Assembly: GCF_000633535.1 (NCBI RefSeq)
Contig: NZ_AYMR01000018.1
Coordinates: forward strand, 1 to 64,000
Origin: Leifsonia aquatica H1aii
GTDB lineage: Bacteria; Actinomycetota; Actinomycetes; Actinomycetales; Microbacteriaceae
Length of the DNA: 64,000 nt
Direction: 5' to 3'
Positions 18,931-30,302 of this stretch are shown piece by piece. Below the pieces are notes generated by a model. It was not told where the DNA came from. It saw only the letters and a program-made list of their open reading frames with translations, and ran no database searches. The number at the start of each line of letters is the position of its first letter. The first letter of the stretch is position 1. The translations under genes were made by a program, and so were the position numbers.

Positions 18931-19413
18931 ATGCTTTTCGAGGTTGGCGAAACCGTCGTTTACCCCCATCACGGTGCTGCAACGATCACCGAGGTCAAGA
19001 AAAGAATCATCAAGGGTGAAGAGAAGCTGTACCTCAAGCTCAACGTGACGCAGGGTGACCTGACCATCGAGGTCCCCGCCGAGAACGTCGACCTCGTGGG
19101 AGTGCGCGACGTCATCGGCAAGGAGGGCCTGGACCGCGTCTTCGAGGTCCTGCGAGCCCCGTTCACCGAGGAGCCCACCAACTGGTCCCGCCGCTACAAG
19201 GCGAACCTGGAGAAGCTGGCGTCGGGCGACGTCATCAAGGTCTCGGAGGTCGTCCGCGATCTCTGGCGCCGCGATCAGGACCGCGGCCTTTCGGCCGGCG
19301 AGAAGCGCATGCTGGCCAAGGCGCGTCAGATCCTGATCTCCGAGCTCGCGCTGGCGGAGAAGACCGACGACGAGAAGGCCTCCAGCCTGCTCGACGAGGT
19401 GCTCGCCTCCTAA
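18931..19413 (+). CDS. carD: CarD-family transcriptional regulator
   Basis: Essential actinobacterial RNA-polymerase-binding protein that stabilises open complexes, notably at rRNA promoters. The 160-residue protein has the N-terminal RNAP-interaction (Tudor-like) domain [20 protein letters not shown] and the C-terminal helical DNA-binding domain with [17 protein letters not shown], whose Trp-containing stretch contacts the bubble edge. GAAGGGA lies ahead of the ATG. Possible promoter elements TTAGCA (18878-18883) and TATTCT (18903-18908) precede it, with a 19-bp spacing. Next to ispDF in many relatives; here the GH30 gene lies between. Confidence 0.96.
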   Translation: MLFEVGETVVYPHHGAATITEVKKRIIKGEEKLYLKLNVTQGDLTIEVPAENVDLVGVRDVIGKEGLDRVFEVLRAPFTEEPTNWSRRYKANLEKLASGDVIKVSEVVRDLWRRDQDRGLSAGEKRMLAKARQILISELALAEKTDDEKASSLLDEVLAS

Positions 19414-19431
19414 CGAACCCCTGCTTTTTCC

Positions 19432-19466
19432 TGCGGCCCCGCGACCTTCCTGGTCGCGGGGCCGCA
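19432..19466 (+). terminator. Terminator of carD
   Basis: Perfect 15-bp arms (TGCGGCCCCGCGACC and complement) with loop TTCCT, beginning 19 bp after the carD stop. It separates the constitutive carD unit from the regulated GH30 promoter. Confidence 0.85.
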
Positions 19467-19533
19467 TACGTTCCCGGGGCATGTCGCCGGGGGAATGCAT
19501 GCTGCCGGCGCGGGGGATTTCCGCGATCGACCG

Positions 19534-19563
19534 TTGACTTCGACGGGAGGGGTGCGCCAGACT
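19534..19563 (+). promoter_or_regulatory. Candidate promoter of the GH30 gene
   Basis: TTGACT at 19534-19539 and CAGACT at 19558-19563 are separated by 18 bp. The tandem LacI-type operators begin 6 bp later, covering the expected transcription start, so repression by steric block is consistent. The -10 hexamer is poor, hence low confidence. Confidence 0.35.
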
Positions 19564-19568
19564 CTGCC

Positions 19569-19598
19569 ATGTTGACGTAAACATGTTGACGTCAACAT
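19569..19598 (+). promoter_or_regulatory. Tandem LacI-type operators before the GH30 gene
   Basis: Two abutting 16-bp palindromes share their AT ends: ATGTTGACGTAAACAT (19569-19584) and ATGTTGACGTCAACAT (19583-19598). The same two variants occur before the sugar ABC transporter at 46070-46119, next to a LacI-family gene, which is the likely repressor. Central CG and A/T-rich ends are typical of LacI-family sites. Confidence 0.85.
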
Positions 19599-19624
19599 CA
19601 CCAGAATCGAAAGGTCACCTGACA

Positions 19625-22600
19625 GTGTCGTCACGTCTTCGACGGCTGCTGCTCGCCTCCTTCGCCGTCGGCTCCCTCGCCGCGGCCGGAAGCATCGCGA
19701 GCATCCCCGGCAGCCAGGAAACCGCCGCAGCGGCCACCGCCTCCGCCGTCACCATCACCCCGAACCCCGCCTACCAGAACGCCGCGTTCGAAGGATGGGG
19801 CACCAGCCTCGCCTGGTTCGCCAACGCGACCGGCGGCTATCCAGAGGCCGTGCGCCAGGACCTGTTCGACAAGGTCTTCGGCACCGACGGGCTCAACCTC
19901 AACATCGCCCGCTACAACGTCGGCGGCGGCAACGCGACCGACGTCCCGCCCTACCTGCGGGCAGGCGGCGCTGTCGACGGCTGGTGGAACCCGGACGTCA
20001 CGGCGACGGATGCCCAGGGAGCGATCACGAGCAGCTACGCCGACCGCGATCGACTCGGGGCGGCGTGGGATGCGGACGACCCCGCCTCCTACGATTTCAC
20101 GGCCGACGCCACCCAGCGCTGGTGGGTGGACGCGCTGAAGGACACGATCACGAAGTGGGAGGCGTTCAGCAACTCCCCGCCGTACTTCATGACCAACAGC
20201 GGCTACGTCTCGGGCAACTTCAACGCCTCCAGCGACCAGCTGAAGACCTCGAGCATCGCGGACTACGTCACCTACCTGAAGACCGTCGTCCAGCACATCG
20301 AGCAGACCAGCGGCATCGGCTTCGACAGCATCGACCCGTTCAACGAGCCCAACACCAATTACTGGGGCACGAACATCGACGCGAGCACCGGATGGCCGAA
20401 GAAGGGCGGGCAGGAGGGCGCCCACATGGGGCCCGCACTGCAGGACACGGTGATCAAGGCGCTCCAGGCCGAGCTGGCGAAGCCGGGCACGACCACGGGC
20501 GCGCACATCTCGGCGATGGATGAGACCAATCCGTCGACCTTCATGACCGACTGGAACGGCTGGACGGCGCAGGCCAAGGCCGCCGTCGACCAGCTCAACG
20601 TGCACACCTACGGCACGAGCGGTCGCACCCAGGTGCGCGACGTCGCGAAGGCCACCGGCAAGGACCTCTGGATGAGCGAGGTCGAGGGTGACTGGGACGG
20701 CACGGGCGTCAACAACCAGACGAACATCAACAACGGCATCGGCATGGCCACGCGCATCACGGACGACCTGCGCGAGCTGGAGCCGAGCGCGTGGATCTTC
20801 TGGCAGCCCGTCGAGGACTACTACAACATGCAGAAGGTCGAGAAGCTCAACTGGGGCAGCATCGACATCGACTTCGACTGCAACGCCGACGGGAACTCCG
20901 TGCGGCGCCTGGCGGACGGCGACGCCGACCCGTCGTGCAAGGTCGTGACGAACGCGAAGTACAACACGGTGCGCAACTTCACGCACTACATCCGCCCGGG
21001 CGACCACATCATCCCGTCGACGAACGCCGCCACCACCACGGCCCTCGGCGCCGACGGCAGCACGGTCACGCTGGTGCACACGAACGCGGGCACGGCACCC
21101 GAGGACCTGATCATCGACCTGTCGAAGTTCGGCGCGATCGACGCGGGCGCGACGATCACCCCGATCGTCACGACCGAGTCGCCCGCGAGCGACCCGACGG
21201 CGAACGCCCTGGTGCGGAAGGCGGCCCTCCCGGTGGACGCGGCGGCCAAGACCGCGCGCGTCACCGTGCCCGCGAAGTCGGTCACGACGCTCGTCGTGAG
21301 CGGCGTGCGCGGGGTCGCCGAGACCGCCGTCCCGCTGCAGGACGGGCACGCGTACCAGCTGCGCGGCGTGCAGAGCGGCAAGAATCTGACCGGGAGCGCG
21401 ACCGGGACGGCGACGATCACCTCGTCCGCCACCACGGCGACCGTGGCCGCAGGCCAGACCTGGACGGTCCGCACGCTCACCTCGGGCGCTGCGAACACCG
21501 AGCGCTACACGCTGCAGGACGGCTCCGGCCGCTACCTGACGGCGACCTCCGCGGGCACCGCGGTGAGGTTGCTCGCGGACGGTGCCGCCGCCTCCGACCC
21601 GTCGGCGCAGTGGATGCTGTCGACGGTCGACGGGGCCCGCTACAGCCTCCTGAGTGTGGCGGCCGGCTCGGTGCTCGACGTGGGCGGCCAGTCGACGGCC
21701 GAGAACGCACCGGTCGGCGTGTACGGCTCGAACACCGGAGCGAATCAGCTGTGGACCATCCAGGACACGCAGCTCGTGTCGATCCAGCCGGTCGCGGTCG
21801 CGACCCTCGCCGGAAGCGCGCCCTCCCTGCCGTCCACCGTCGTGCCGGTCTACCGTTCCGGCGCGGGCTCGCCGGTGGCCGTGACCTGGGACACCGCGGG
21901 TGCCGACTGGAGCGTGCCGGGAACGGTCGCCCTCCGTGGCTCCGGCACCGATCTGTTCGGGCACGCCTTCGACTCCGCCGTCGCGACGGTGGACGTGGGA
22001 GGCTACAGCCGCACCGATCCGGTGTCGCTGACGACCTTCGCGGGCGTCTCCGCGGCCGCGGTGCGTGCCGCGGCCCCCGCCACCGTCCCGGCCCACGTGG
22101 GCGCGAGCGGCGCGACCCACGACGCCGCCGTGACGTGGGACTGGACCGCCGTCACCGACGCCGCGCTGGCCAACCCCGGCGTGGTCACGGTGCCCGGTGT
22201 CGCCGTCTCGAACGATCCGGCCGCCCCGTCCCTCCCGGCGACGTTGTCCCTGATCGTCACCACCCCGTCGGAGCGGAACGTGGCGACGGACCAGGCGACG
22301 AAGGCGACGGCGACCTCGACCGAGAGCGGCTACTCCGCCGACAACACCCGGAACGGCACCACGACCGACAAGGGCTGGTCGAACTGGGTGTCGACGAACA
22401 AGCCGACCTCCAGCACGCTGACCTACGACCTCGGCGGCACGCAGACGGTGAACCACGTGACCGTCTACGCGTACAAGGACGGCTCGACCACGAGCTGGCC
22501 GAGTCAGCTCACGGTGCAGTACGCGGACGCACTCGGCGCGTGGATCGACGCGCCGGGCTCGCCGACCGTCGTCCCCGTCCCGGCGGACGGCAGCGCTCCG

Positions 22601-23689
22601 ATCGTCGACGTGCCCGTCGGCGGGGTCAACACAGCGAAGGTCCGGGTGGTCATGACGGCGTACCCGAACACGCACATGACGATCGCCGAGGTGCAGATCT
22701 ACGCGCGCACCGCCGGCGCGGGAGCGGTCGCGGGCCTCGCCGCCCTCACCGTGGGCGGACAGCCGGTGGCGGGCTTCGCGACCGGGACGACCGCGTACAC
22801 CGTGGCCACCCGTGGTGCGGCCGTGCCGGCGCTCGCGGCGGTCGCAGTGGATGCGAAGGCCCGGGTCGCCGTCACCCAGCCGTCGGCCGGGAACGGCCAC
22901 GTCGGCACCGTGGTCGTGACGAGCGAGGACGGCACAGCGACGGCGACCTACACGGTCGCCCTCGACCGCGGGATCGCCCTCGCCGTCACCGACCTGCGCG
23001 CTGCTCGCGTCGCCGAGCCGGTCACGGCGAAGGTCACGGTCGACCCGGCGGACGCCACCCTGCGGTACACCTGGCTGGTGGACGGCGTCGCCGTCGTGAC
23101 GGACGCGGCCGACGCCTCGTACACGCCGCAGGCCGCCGACGAAGGGCTCCCGCTCCGTGTCTCGGTGAACGCGACGGCGGGCGGCTTCACGACGACCTCG
23201 GTGGCATCGAACACGGTCACGGTCGGCGCGAAAGCCCCCGAACCGGCCCCGGCCGTGACCGACGTCGTCGATGCCGCGGGCCGTCCGCTGGCGGAGGGCG
23301 CTGTGCTCACGCCCGGCGACGCCGTGACCGTCACCGTCGACCCGACCGTCGTGGGCACGGAGTATGCGCTCGAGTTCCACTCCACGCCGGTCACCCTCGC
23401 TACGGCGATCGGCGACGGCGGCGCGATCGTCCTCTCCGGCACCGTCCCGGTGGACGCGGCAGCCGGGAGCCACCGGCTCGTGGTCCGCACCGCAGCGGGT
23501 GAACTGTGGAGCATCGGCGTGACGGTGGCGGCCGTCGCCGGTTCCGTCGGCAGCGGCACGGATCCCGCAGGCGGCCTCGCCGACACCGGGAGCACGGCGC
23601 CGGTCGTCGCGGGTGCGCTGGCCCTGTTGCTCGTCGCCGCCGGTACGGGGGCGCTGCTGATCCGCGGGCGACGGAGGCGCACCGTCTGA
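19625..23689 (+). CDS. Secreted wall-anchored GH30-family (endo-1,6-galactanase-like) glycoside hydrolase
   Basis: Large extracellular enzyme of 1354 residues. After a signal peptide (~1-37), a GH30-type domain (~45-560) resembles endo-beta-1,6-galactanases of subfamily 5, with acid/base Glu241 in DPFNEPN and nucleophile Glu352 in [10 protein letters not shown] ricin-lectin-like domain (~570-715), two Big_4-type Ig modules, an F5/8 discoidin-type domain (~880-1030) and further Ig-like modules follow. The C-terminus has LADTG (1318-1322), a hydrophobic helix and RGRRRR, a LAXTG sortase signal. The GTG at 19625 is chosen because the earlier in-frame ATG (19583) lies inside the operator. Likely substrate is the beta-1,6-galactan side chain of type II arabinogalactan; subfamily and specificity are inferred. 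Confidence 0.85.
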   Translation: MSSRLRRLLLASFAVGSLAAAGSIASIPGSQETAAAATASAVTITPNPAYQNAAFEGWGTSLAWFANATGGYPEAVRQDLFDKVFGTDGLNLNIARYNVGGGNATDVPPYLRAGGAVDGWWNPDVTATDAQGAITSSYADRDRLGAAWDADDPASYDFTADATQRWWVDALKDTITKWEAFSNSPPYFMTNSGYVSGNFNASSDQLKTSSIADYVTYLKTVVQHIEQTSGIGFDSIDPFNEPNTNYWGTNIDASTGWPKKGGQEGAHMGPALQDTVIKALQAELAKPGTTTGAHISAMDETNPSTFMTDWNGWTAQAKAAVDQLNVHTYGTSGRTQVRDVAKATGKDLWMSEVEGDWDGTGVNNQTNINNGIGMATRITDDLRELEPSAWIFWQPVEDYYNMQKVEKLNWGSIDIDFDCNADGNSVRRLADGDADPSCKVVTNAKYNTVRNFTHYIRPGDHIIPSTNAATTTALGADGSTVTLVHTNAGTAPEDLIIDLSKFGAIDAGATITPIVTTESPASDPTANALVRKAALPVDAAAKTARVTVPAKSVTTLVVSGVRGVAETAVPLQDGHAYQLRGVQSGKNLTGSATGTATITSSATTATVAAGQTWTVRTLTSGAANTERYTLQDGSGRYLTATSAGTAVRLLADGAAASDPSAQWMLSTVDGARYSLLSVAAGSVLDVGGQSTAENAPVGVYGSNTGANQLWTIQDTQLVSIQPVAVATLAGSAPSLPSTVVPVYRSGAGSPVAVTWDTAGADWSVPGTVALRGSGTDLFGHAFDSAVATVDVGGYSRTDPVSLTTFAGVSAAAVRAAAPATVPAHVGASGATHDAAVTWDWTAVTDAALANPGVVTVPGVAVSNDPAAPSLPATLSLIVTTPSERNVATDQATKATATSTESGYSADNTRNGTTTDKGWSNWVSTNKPTSSTLTYDLGGTQTVNHVTVYAYKDGSTTSWPSQLTVQYADALGAWIDAPGSPTVVPVPADGSAPIVDVPVGGVNTAKVRVVMTAYPNTHMTIAEVQIYARTAGAGAVAGLAALTVGGQPVAGFATGTTAYTVATRGAAVPALAAVAVDAKARVAVTQPSAGNGHVGTVVVTSEDGTATATYTVALDRGIALAVTDLRAARVAEPVTAKVTVDPADATLRYTWLVDGVAVVTDAADASYTPQAADEGLPLRVSVNATAGGFTTTSVASNTVTVGAKAPEPAPAVTDVVDAAGRPLAEGAVLTPGDAVTVTVDPTVVGTEYALEFHSTPVTLATAIGDGGAIVLSGTVPVDAAAGSHRLVVRTAAGELWSIGVTVAAVAGSVGSGTDPAGGLADTGSTAPVVAGALALLLVAAGTGALLIRGRRRRTV

Positions 23690-23807
23690 CGGCCGCGGCG
23701 GAAGCCGGATCGTCGCCTTCCGTCCGCCACTGCCGTCCGCCCCTTCGCGCGCCCCTGCCGCCCGGCCCACCGCCGGACGGCAGGGGCGCACCGGTAGTCT
23801 CGGGAGG

Positions 23808-24989
23808 GTGAGCAGCAGCATCCCCTCCCCTCGCGTGGCCGTCGTCGTCGTCGCCGCCGGCAGCGGCACCCGCCTGGGGGCGGGTCTCCCCAAGGCGTTC
23901 GTCCGGTTGGCGGGCCGGACCCTGCTGGAGCGGTCGCTCGGCGCGGTGCGCGGCCTGGCGGAGCCGGCCCAGACGATCGTGGTCGCGCCGGCCGAGCACC
24001 TCGACGAGGCGCGGACGATCGCCGAAGCCGCGCTGGGCGACGTCGCCCCCGTCGCCGTCGTGCCCGGCGGGGAGACCCGCCAGCGCTCCGTCGCCGCCGG
24101 GCTCGGCGCTCTCGCCCCGGACATCGACGTCGTGCTGGTCCACGACGCCGCACGCGCCCTCACCCCGCCCGCCCTCTTCGACGCGGTCGTGGCCGCCGTG
24201 CGCAGCACCGGCCACGGCGTCATCCCCGGCCTGCCGGTGAGTGACACCATCAAACGCGTCTCGCCCGACGGAGAGGTGCACGAGACGGTGGACCGCTCGG
24301 CGCTCTCGGCCATCCAGACACCCCAGGGGTTCCCGCGCGACCAGCTGCTGGCGGCGTACGCGGCGGCGGAGCGTGACGAGACCGACGACGCCGGACTCGT
24401 CTCCGCTGCCGGGCACCCGGTCTCCGTCGTCCCGGGAGACGCGCACGCCTTCAAGATCACGACGCCGTGGGACCTGCGCAGGGCCGAGGAGCTCCTCGGC
24501 GGCACCGGTGGGGGAGACGCGGTGCCGCGTACCGGCTTCGGCACCGACACGCACGCGTTCGACGCCGAAGCGGAGCTGTGGCTGGCTGGTCTGCACTGGC
24601 CGGGGGAGGCCGGGCTCGCCGGGCACAGCGACGGAGACGCGGTGGCGCACGCCATCGTCGACGCCCTGCTCTCCGCCGCCGCACTCGGTGACATCGGCAC
24701 CGTCTTCGGCACCGACGACCCGCGACTCGCCGACGCGCGCGGCGCTGTCTTCCTCGCCGAAGCACGCCGCCTGGTCGAGGAGGCGGGCTACCGGATCGGC
24801 AACGTCACCGCGCAGATCGTCGGCAACCGCCCGAAGTTCGCACCCCGCCGGGCCGAGGCGCAGGAGGCGCTCGCCGCCGTGCTCGGAGCACCCGTCTCGG
24901 TCGGCGCGACCACCACGGACGGGCTGGGCTTCACCGGTCGCGGGGAGGGCATCGCCGCCTTCGCGACCGTCCTCCTCCTGCCACGCTGA
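23808..24989 (+). CDS. ispDF: Bifunctional IspDF (MEP cytidylyltransferase / MEcPP synthase)
   Basis: Fusion of two non-consecutive enzymes of the MEP isoprenoid pathway. Residues ~8-235 are IspD, with the CTP-binding loop [28 protein letters not shown] and the Thr/Lys region SDTIKRV. Residues ~240-393 are IspF, starting [11 protein letters not shown] (zinc Asp/His) and containing [20 protein letters not shown]. The missing intermediate step is IspE. The GTG start has GGGAGG immediately upstream. It is followed 34 bp later by cysS, a common pairing in actinobacteria. Fusion is seen directly as one open frame of 393 residues. Confidence 0.95.
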   Translation: MSSSIPSPRVAVVVVAAGSGTRLGAGLPKAFVRLAGRTLLERSLGAVRGLAEPAQTIVVAPAEHLDEARTIAEAALGDVAPVAVVPGGETRQRSVAAGLGALAPDIDVVLVHDAARALTPPALFDAVVAAVRSTGHGVIPGLPVSDTIKRVSPDGEVHETVDRSALSAIQTPQGFPRDQLLAAYAAAERDETDDAGLVSAAGHPVSVVPGDAHAFKITTPWDLRRAEELLGGTGGGDAVPRTGFGTDTHAFDAEAELWLAGLHWPGEAGLAGHSDGDAVAHAIVDALLSAAALGDIGTVFGTDDPRLADARGAVFLAEARRLVEEAGYRIGNVTAQIVGNRPKFAPRRAEAQEALAAVLGAPVSVGATTTDGLGFTGRGEGIAAFATVLLLPR

Positions 24990-25023
24990 GCGCGCGGACC
25001 CCGCGGCCCGTAGGCTGTATGCC

Positions 25024-26457
25024 GTGACTCTGCGACTCTACGACACGAAGGCCGGCGCGCTGCGCGACTTCGTCCCCCTCCGCTCCGGCGCCGTGGGGAT
25101 GTACGTCTGCGGTCCGACCGTCCAGTCGTCGCCGCACATCGGCCACCTGCGCTCGGCCCTCGTCTACGACCAGCTGCGCCGCTGGCTGACCTACCGCGGG
25201 TTCGACGTCACCCTGGTGCGCAACGTCACGGACATCGACGACAAGATCCTGATCAACGCCGCCGCAGCGCAGGCCGAGGGCAGCAGCGAGGAGTGGTGGG
25301 CGCTGGCCTACCGGTACGAGCTGGAGTTCACCGCGGGCTACACCGCGCTCGGTGTGCAGCCGCCGACCTACGAGCCCCGCGCGACCGCCAGCATCCCGCA
25401 GATGCAGCAGCTCATCGAGCGGCTGATCGAGGGCGGCCACGCGTACGCCGCCGCCGACGGCTCCGGAGACGTCTACTTCGACGTGAAGAGCTGGGCCGCC
25501 TACGGCGAGCTCACCCGGCAGAGCATCGACAACATGGAGGCCGCGGCCGACGCCGACCCGCGCGACAAGCGCGACCCCCGCGACTTCGCCCTCTGGAAGG
25601 GCCGCAAGGCCGACGAGCCGGAGTCTGCCGCGTTCCCCTCCCCGTGGGGCGACGGACGACCAGGCTGGCACATCGAGTGCTCCGCGATGTCGCGGCGCTA
25701 CCTCGGGCCGCAGTTCGACATCCACGGCGGCGGGCTCGACCTGCGCTTCCCGCACCACGAGAACGAGCTGGCGCAGTCGACCGCTGCCGGCGACGCCTTC
25801 GCGAACTACTGGGTGCACAACGGCCTCGTGCACGTCAACGGGCAGAAGATGAGCAAGTCGCTCGGCAATTCGGTCTACGCGACCGACCTGCTCGGCGCGG
25901 CCCGACCGCTCGTCGTCCGCTACTACCTCGGCTCGGCGCACTACCGCTCCACCATCGACTTCCACGACGGCTCGCTCGCCGAGGCCGACGCGGCCCTGGA
26001 CCGCATCGCCGGCTTCTTCGAGCGCGTCGACCGCCGGCTCGGCGGCACACGCTTCGCCGGGAGCGGGGCCGAGGTCGTGCCCGACGCGTTCGCGGAGGCG
26101 ATGGACGACGACCTGGCGATCCCACAGGCCCTCGCCGTCCTGCACGACACCGTGCGTTCAGGAAACGCCGCGCTGGATGCGGAAGACTTGGAGGCCGCCG
26201 CCTCCGCGCGCGGCCAGGCACTCGCCATGACCGAGGTCCTGGGCATCAACCCGTTGTCCCCCCAGTGGAGCCGTTCGGGCTCGTCCGCCGCCGACGCGGC
26301 GCTCGGCCAGCTGGTCGAGCGGCTGCTCGACGACCGGCAGGCCGCCCGGCAGGTCCGCGACTTCGCGGCCGCCGACCGTATCCGGGACGAGCTGACCGGC
26401 GCGGGCATCATCATCGAAGACACCCCGACGGGGTCGCATTGGAGTATCGAATCATGA
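25024..26457 (+). CDS. cysS: Cysteinyl-tRNA synthetase
   Basis: Charges tRNA-Cys. The 477-residue class I synthetase has the HIGH-equivalent SPHIGHL after the zinc Cys in VCGPTV, further zinc ligands in WHIECSAMS and HHENE, and the KMSKSLGNS loop. The C-terminal helical domain ends in [19 protein letters not shown]. The start is the GTG at 25024-25026, giving MTLRLYDTK, the usual beginning. The stop overlaps the rlmB start by 4 bp (ATGA), so the two are co-translated, as in most actinobacteria. Confidence 0.97.
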   Translation: MTLRLYDTKAGALRDFVPLRSGAVGMYVCGPTVQSSPHIGHLRSALVYDQLRRWLTYRGFDVTLVRNVTDIDDKILINAAAAQAEGSSEEWWALAYRYELEFTAGYTALGVQPPTYEPRATASIPQMQQLIERLIEGGHAYAAADGSGDVYFDVKSWAAYGELTRQSIDNMEAAADADPRDKRDPRDFALWKGRKADEPESAAFPSPWGDGRPGWHIECSAMSRRYLGPQFDIHGGGLDLRFPHHENELAQSTAAGDAFANYWVHNGLVHVNGQKMSKSLGNSVYATDLLGAARPLVVRYYLGSAHYRSTIDFHDGSLAEADAALDRIAGFFERVDRRLGGTRFAGSGAEVVPDAFAEAMDDDLAIPQALAVLHDTVRSGNAALDAEDLEAAASARGQALAMTEVLGINPLSPQWSRSGSSAADAALGQLVERLLDDRQAARQVRDFAAADRIRDELTGAGIIIEDTPTGSHWSIES

Positions 26458-27479
26458 AGAGTTCGGGTGGGAAGTCCCGCGGCGGCGCCGTGCGGAAGGG
26501 GCGCAAGGGCGCCCAGGTCGGCAGCGGCGGCAACGGGCGCCGTGCGCTCGAAGGCAAGGGCCCGACGCCGAAGGCCGAGGACCGCGAGTACCACGTCGCC
26601 CACAAGAACAAGGTGCTGCGCGAGCGCGCCGCGGCCAAGCAGGCCGGGCGGGGCGGAGGCCGCGACGGTGCGCCGCGCGGTGCGTCCGGCGCCGCCCGCC
26701 GGGCCAAGAGCGGCGACGAGAGCGAGATCGTCACCGGCCGCAACTCGGTGCTCGAGGCACTGCGCGCCCGCATCCCGGCCACGACCCTCTACATCGCCGC
26801 GCGCGTGGAGATGGACGACCGGATGAAGGAGATCCTCTCCATCGCGACCGGCCGGGCCATCCCGATCCTGGAGATCATGCGGCCGGAGCTCGACCGGCTC
26901 GCCGGCCGCGACGCCGTGCACCAGGGCGTGGCGCTGAAGGTCCCGCCGTACGAGTACGCCCACCCGGGCGAGCTGCTCGACCGCACCCTGCGCTCCGACG
27001 AGACGCCGCTCTTCGTCGCGCTCGACGGCATCACCGATCCGCGCAACCTCGGCGCGATCATCCGCTCCACCGCCGCGTTCGGCGGCCAGGGCGTCATCAT
27101 CCCGCAGCGGCGCTCGGTCGGCATGACCGCCTCCGCGTGGAAGACCTCGGCCGGCGCCGCCGCGCGCACCCCCGTCGCGATGGCGCCCAACCTGACCCAG
27201 ACGCTCAAGGCGTTCAAGCAGGCCGGCGTCTTCGTGCTCGGTCTCGACGGCGACGGCGATGTCTCGCTGCCCGGGCTGTCGTTCGCCGACCGTCCGGTCG
27301 TCATCGTCGTCGGCAGCGAGGGCAAGGGGCTCTCCCGCCTCGTCACCGAGACTTGCGACGCCGTCGTCTCGATCCCCATCAGCGCGGCGACCGAATCCCT
27401 CAACGCGGGCATCGCCGTCAGCGTCACCCTCTACGAGATCGCCAAGCTCCGCGCCGAGTCCTCCGGCTCCGCCGCGTAG
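26454..27479 (+). CDS. rlmB: 23S rRNA 2'-O-methyltransferase RlmB (SpoU family)
   Basis: SPOUT-class methyltransferase expected to methylate the ribose of G2251 in 23S rRNA. The 341-residue protein has a long basic Gly/Lys/Arg-rich N-terminal tail (~1-85) that probably binds rRNA. A substrate-binding domain beginning [12 protein letters not shown] follows, then the SpoU core with motif 1 [20 protein letters not shown], motif 2 [15 protein letters not shown] and motif 3 [18 protein letters not shown]. The ATG overlaps the cysS stop by 4 bp. The transcript ends at the perfect hairpin just downstream. Confidence 0.94.
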   Translation: MKSSGGKSRGGAVRKGRKGAQVGSGGNGRRALEGKGPTPKAEDREYHVAHKNKVLRERAAAKQAGRGGGRDGAPRGASGAARRAKSGDESEIVTGRNSVLEALRARIPATTLYIAARVEMDDRMKEILSIATGRAIPILEIMRPELDRLAGRDAVHQGVALKVPPYEYAHPGELLDRTLRSDETPLFVALDGITDPRNLGAIIRSTAAFGGQGVIIPQRRSVGMTASAWKTSAGAAARTPVAMAPNLTQTLKAFKQAGVFVLGLDGDGDVSLPGLSFADRPVVIVVGSEGKGLSRLVTETCDAVVSIPISAATESLNAGIAVSVTLYEIAKLRAESSGSAA

Positions 27480-27506
27480 CAGCCGAGTCCGCGCAAAGTA
27501 CGCCGA

Positions 27507-27547
27507 AAACCGCCGAGTCCGCAGAGAATCTGCGGACTCGGCGGTTT
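27507..27547. terminator. Bidirectional terminator rlmB/ABC transporter
   Basis: Perfect 19-bp arms (AAACCGCCGAGTCCGCAGA and complement) with a GAA loop, between convergent stops. A run of A bases on the left and TTT on the right makes it usable in both directions. Confidence 0.9.
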
Positions 27548-27561
27548 CGTGTCGCGGGGGG

Positions 27562-28344
27562 TCAGAGCACGTGCGAGAGGAAGGTGCGCGTGCGCTGATG
27601 CTGGGGGTCGGCGATCATGGCGCGGGGGTCGCCGGATTCGACGACCACGCCGCCGTCCATGAAGACGAGCGTGTCGCCGACCTCACGGGCGAAGCCGATC
27701 TCGTGGGTGACGACGACCATCGTCATGCCCGACTGGGCCAGGCCCTTCATCACGTCGAGCACTTCGCCGACGAGCTCCGGGTCGAGTGCCGAGGTGGGCT
27801 CGTCGAACAGCATCAGCTTCGGGTCCATCGCCAGCGCGCGGGCGATGGCGACCCGCTGCTGCTGACCGCCCGAGAGCTGGCCGGGATAGGCGTTCGCCTT
27901 CTCGCCGAGGCCGACCCGGTCGAGCAGCTCGCGGGCCCGGGCGGTCGCCTGGTCGGGCTTCTGGCCGCCGACCATGATCGGCGCGGTCGTCACGTTCTCC
28001 AGCACCGAGAGGTGCGGGAAAAGGTTGAAGCGCTGGAAGACCATCCCGATGTCGCGGCGCTGGGCCGCGGCCTCCCGCGGCTTGAGGTCGTGCAGGCGGT
28101 CGCCGGCCTGACGGTAGCCGATCAGGGACCCGTCGACCAGGATGCGGCCGCCGTCGATGCTCTCGAGGTGGTTGATGCAGCGCAGGAAGGTCGACTTGCC
28201 CGAACCGGACGGCCCGATCACGCAGACCACCTCGCCCTGGTGCACGTCGAGCGAGACGCCCTTGAGCACGTGGTGGCTGCCGTACGCCTTGTGGACGTCC
28301 TCGGCCCGGACCATCGGCCGGGCGCCGGTCACGGTGCCGCTCAT
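27562..28344 (-). CDS. Polar amino-acid ABC transporter ATP-binding protein
   Basis: ATPase of an importer of the GlnQ/HisP class. The 260-residue protein has Walker [11 protein letters not shown]-loop [12 protein letters not shown], signature LSGGQQQR, Walker [15 protein letters not shown] and the H-loop [11 protein letters not shown], which is typical of amino-acid importers. It is the last gene of a four-gene unit amidohydrolase, binding protein, permease and ATPase. It overlaps the permease by 4 bp. Substrate is not determined; the amidohydrolase at the head of the unit suggests an amide, cyclic amide or N-acyl compound. Confidence 0.93.
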   Translation of the reverse strand: MSGTVTGARPMVRAEDVHKAYGSHHVLKGVSLDVHQGEVVCVIGPSGSGKSTFLRCINHLESIDGGRILVDGSLIGYRQAGDRLHDLKPREAAAQRRDIGMVFQRFNLFPHLSVLENVTTAPIMVGGQKPDQATARARELLDRVGLGEKANAYPGQLSGGQQQRVAIARALAMDPKLMLFDEPTSALDPELVGEVLDVMKGLAQSGMTMVVVTHEIGFAREVGDTLVFMDGGVVVESGDPRAMIADPQHQRTRTFLSHVL

Positions 28345-29381
28345 CGGCCCGCTCCTTCCGTCGGGGTGGGTGCGGGATGCTCGCCGGCCGGGGCGGCGCC
28401 GGCCGCCCCGATCGCCACGGTCTCGGGCATCGGCTCGGGGACGTGTCCGCCGCCGCGCTGGTCGAAGCCGCGGGCGAACCGCCGCTCCAGGAAGTGCTGG
28501 CCGATCATCATCAGCGACGTGAACGCCAGGTACCAGACCGAGGCGACGAGCAGCAGCGGGATGGGGTTGAGCGTCTCGGCCGAGATGTCCCGCGAGCGGG
28601 TGTAGAGGTCGAGGCTGAACGGCACCGCGGTGACGAGGGACGTCGTCTTCAGCATCGAGATGACCTCGTTGCCCGTCGGCGGGATGATCACCCGCATCGC
28701 CTGCGGGAGGACGATCTTGCGCATCGTCTGCGACCGGGTGAGGCCGAGGGCTGTCGACGCCTCCTTCTGCCCCAGGTCGACCGAGAGCAGACCGGCGCGG
28801 ACGATCTCGGCCATGTACGCCGCCTCGTTGAGCGCCAGACCGAACACGGCGATCCAGAACACGTCGAACAGGTCGATGCTCTCGAACACGAGCCAGGGCT
28901 GCTGGAACGGGATGCCGATCTCGATGGTGCGGTAGATCGTCGAGAGCAGGCCCCAGAAGACCAGCTGCACGTAGACCGGGGTGCCGCGGAAGATCCAGAT
29001 GAACACGCCGGATGCCCAGCGGACGATGTAGTTCGGGCTCTGCCGCATGACCGCCAGCAGCACGCCGAGCACCACCGCGATGATCATCGAGAGCACCGTG
29101 AGCAGCAGCGTGACCCCGGCCGCCTGCACGATGCGCGGGTCGAACAGGTACTGCGCGAACGCGGACCAGTCGTAGGCCTCGCGCCGGCTCGCGTCGATCA
29201 CGAAGAGTGCGAGCGCGAGCACGATCACCACGCCGGCGACGGCGCGCCAGGGGTGACGGACCGGCGTGGAGCGGATGGCCGGGGCTCCGGTCACAGGATG
29301 GAGGCCCGGGTCGGTGGAGCGCCGACGGCCGGCACCGCGCGAGGCGGTGCCGGCGTCGGGAGCGCTATTCGGTCGCGCCAT
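28341..29381 (-). CDS. Polar amino-acid ABC transporter permease
   Basis: HisM/GlnP-type membrane permease. The 346-residue protein has a hydrophilic N-terminus, a membrane helix near residues 45-65, and the transport domain with [17 protein letters not shown] and the EAA loop [27 protein letters not shown], diagnostic for amino-acid importers. One polypeptide serves as the sole permease here, so it should homodimerise. The ATG at 29379-29381 overlaps the binding-protein gene's 3' end by 17 bp; a GTG at 29294 is an alternative start without overlap, and the choice is uncertain. Confidence 0.92.
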   Translation of the reverse strand: MARPNSAPDAGTASRGAGRRRSTDPGLHPVTGAPAIRSTPVRHPWRAVAGVVIVLALALFVIDASRREAYDWSAFAQYLFDPRIVQAAGVTLLLTVLSMIIAVVLGVLLAVMRQSPNYIVRWASGVFIWIFRGTPVYVQLVFWGLLSTIYRTIEIGIPFQQPWLVFESIDLFDVFWIAVFGLALNEAAYMAEIVRAGLLSVDLGQKEASTALGLTRSQTMRKIVLPQAMRVIIPPTGNEVISMLKTTSLVTAVPFSLDLYTRSRDISAETLNPIPLLLVASVWYLAFTSLMMIGQHFLERRFARGFDQRGGGHVPEPMPETVAIGAAGAAPAGEHPAPTPTEGAGR

Positions 29382-30261
29382 TGATCTGCATCGTCTCGAG
29401 TGCGCCGTTCTCGACGCCCCAGTACGTGAGGATCTTCGTGTAGCTGCCGTCCTTCTGCAGGTCCTGCAGCGCTGCGAGGATGGCCTTCGCGAACTCGCCG
29501 CGGTCCTTCTTCACCGGAGTGCCCGAGAGCAGCGAGTCGTAGATCGGGGAGGTGACGAGCTTGCCCTTGCTGAGCTTGGTCGCATAGCCGATGACGGGGG
29601 AGTCGGCGACCATCGCGTCGGCGCGACCGAGCGTGACCGCGGCGGTCGCGTCGTCCTGGGTGTCGTAGCCGAGCTGGGTGACCTTCGCCTTGCCGGCGGC
29701 CTCGCACTTCTTGTCGACCTCGGGCAGGTAGACCAGCGGCGCCGACCCGCCGTTCTGCACCGCGACCTTCAGCCCGCAGACGTCGAGCTCGTCGGTGATC
29801 GGCTTCGCGGCGGGGGAGGCGAACTGGTTGCCCGCGGTGAAGAAGTCGACCATGTCGAGCGTCTCCTCCCGCTTCTTGGTGTCGTAGTAGCCGCCGAGGC
29901 CCATGTCGTACTTCTCGCCGAGGATGCTCGGGACGATGTTGTCGAACTTGGCGACCCGGTAGTCGGTCTTCACACCGAGCTTCGAGGCCACCGCGTCGAT
30001 GAGGTCGATCTCCCAGCCGATCGGGGCGCCGTCCTTGTCCTTGAACTCGTTGGGAGCGTAGGTGGGGTCGACGCCGATCACGAGCTTGCCGGCCTTCTGG
30101 ATGTCGGCGGGCAGCAACTCGGCCGCGGTGGAGCTCTTCTCGATCGTCAGGTCGGTGAGGGCGGTCTGCCGGTCCGCGCTGCCCGCGGCGCCGCTGGAGC
30201 AGCCGGTGAGCACGGCGGCGACGGCGGCCACGGCGAGGACGGTGAGGGTGCGATTTCTCAT
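29365..30261 (-). CDS. Amino-acid-type ABC transporter substrate-binding lipoprotein
   Basis: Extracellular solute-binding protein family 3. The 298-residue product has a lipobox LTGC (Cys21) and the SBP_bac_3 core: GKLVIGVDPTYAPNEFKDKDG, IGWEIDLIDAVASKLGVKTDYRV, and GGYYDTKKREETLDMVDFF. It delivers ligand to the downstream permease/ATPase pair. Two cysteines (VCGLKV and KKCEAAG) could form a disulfide. It follows the amidohydrolase gene by 41 bp on the same strand. Ligand specificity is not readable from sequence. Confidence 0.93.
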   Translation of the reverse strand: MRNRTLTVLAVAAVAAVLTGCSSGAAGSADRQTALTDLTIEKSSTAAELLPADIQKAGKLVIGVDPTYAPNEFKDKDGAPIGWEIDLIDAVASKLGVKTDYRVAKFDNIVPSILGEKYDMGLGGYYDTKKREETLDMVDFFTAGNQFASPAAKPITDELDVCGLKVAVQNGGSAPLVYLPEVDKKCEAAGKAKVTQLGYDTQDDATAAVTLGRADAMVADSPVIGYATKLSKGKLVTSPIYDSLLSGTPVKKDRGEFAKAILAALQDLQKDGSYTKILTYWGVENGALETMQINGATE

Positions 30262-30302
30262 GGTGCTGTCTCCTTGGGGGTGTGCTGTGCGGGACGGGAC
30301 CA

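Noticed and set aside
19583-19624. ATG at 19583 as start of the GH30 protein
   Set aside because: The codon lies inside the LacI operator palindrome; the GTG at 19625 gives a normal signal peptide.
19631-24712. A 1693-codon minus-strand open frame opposite the GH30 and ispDF genes
   Set aside because: Low-complexity Arg/Val/Gly-rich shadow of real genes on the other strand; no start context or domain.
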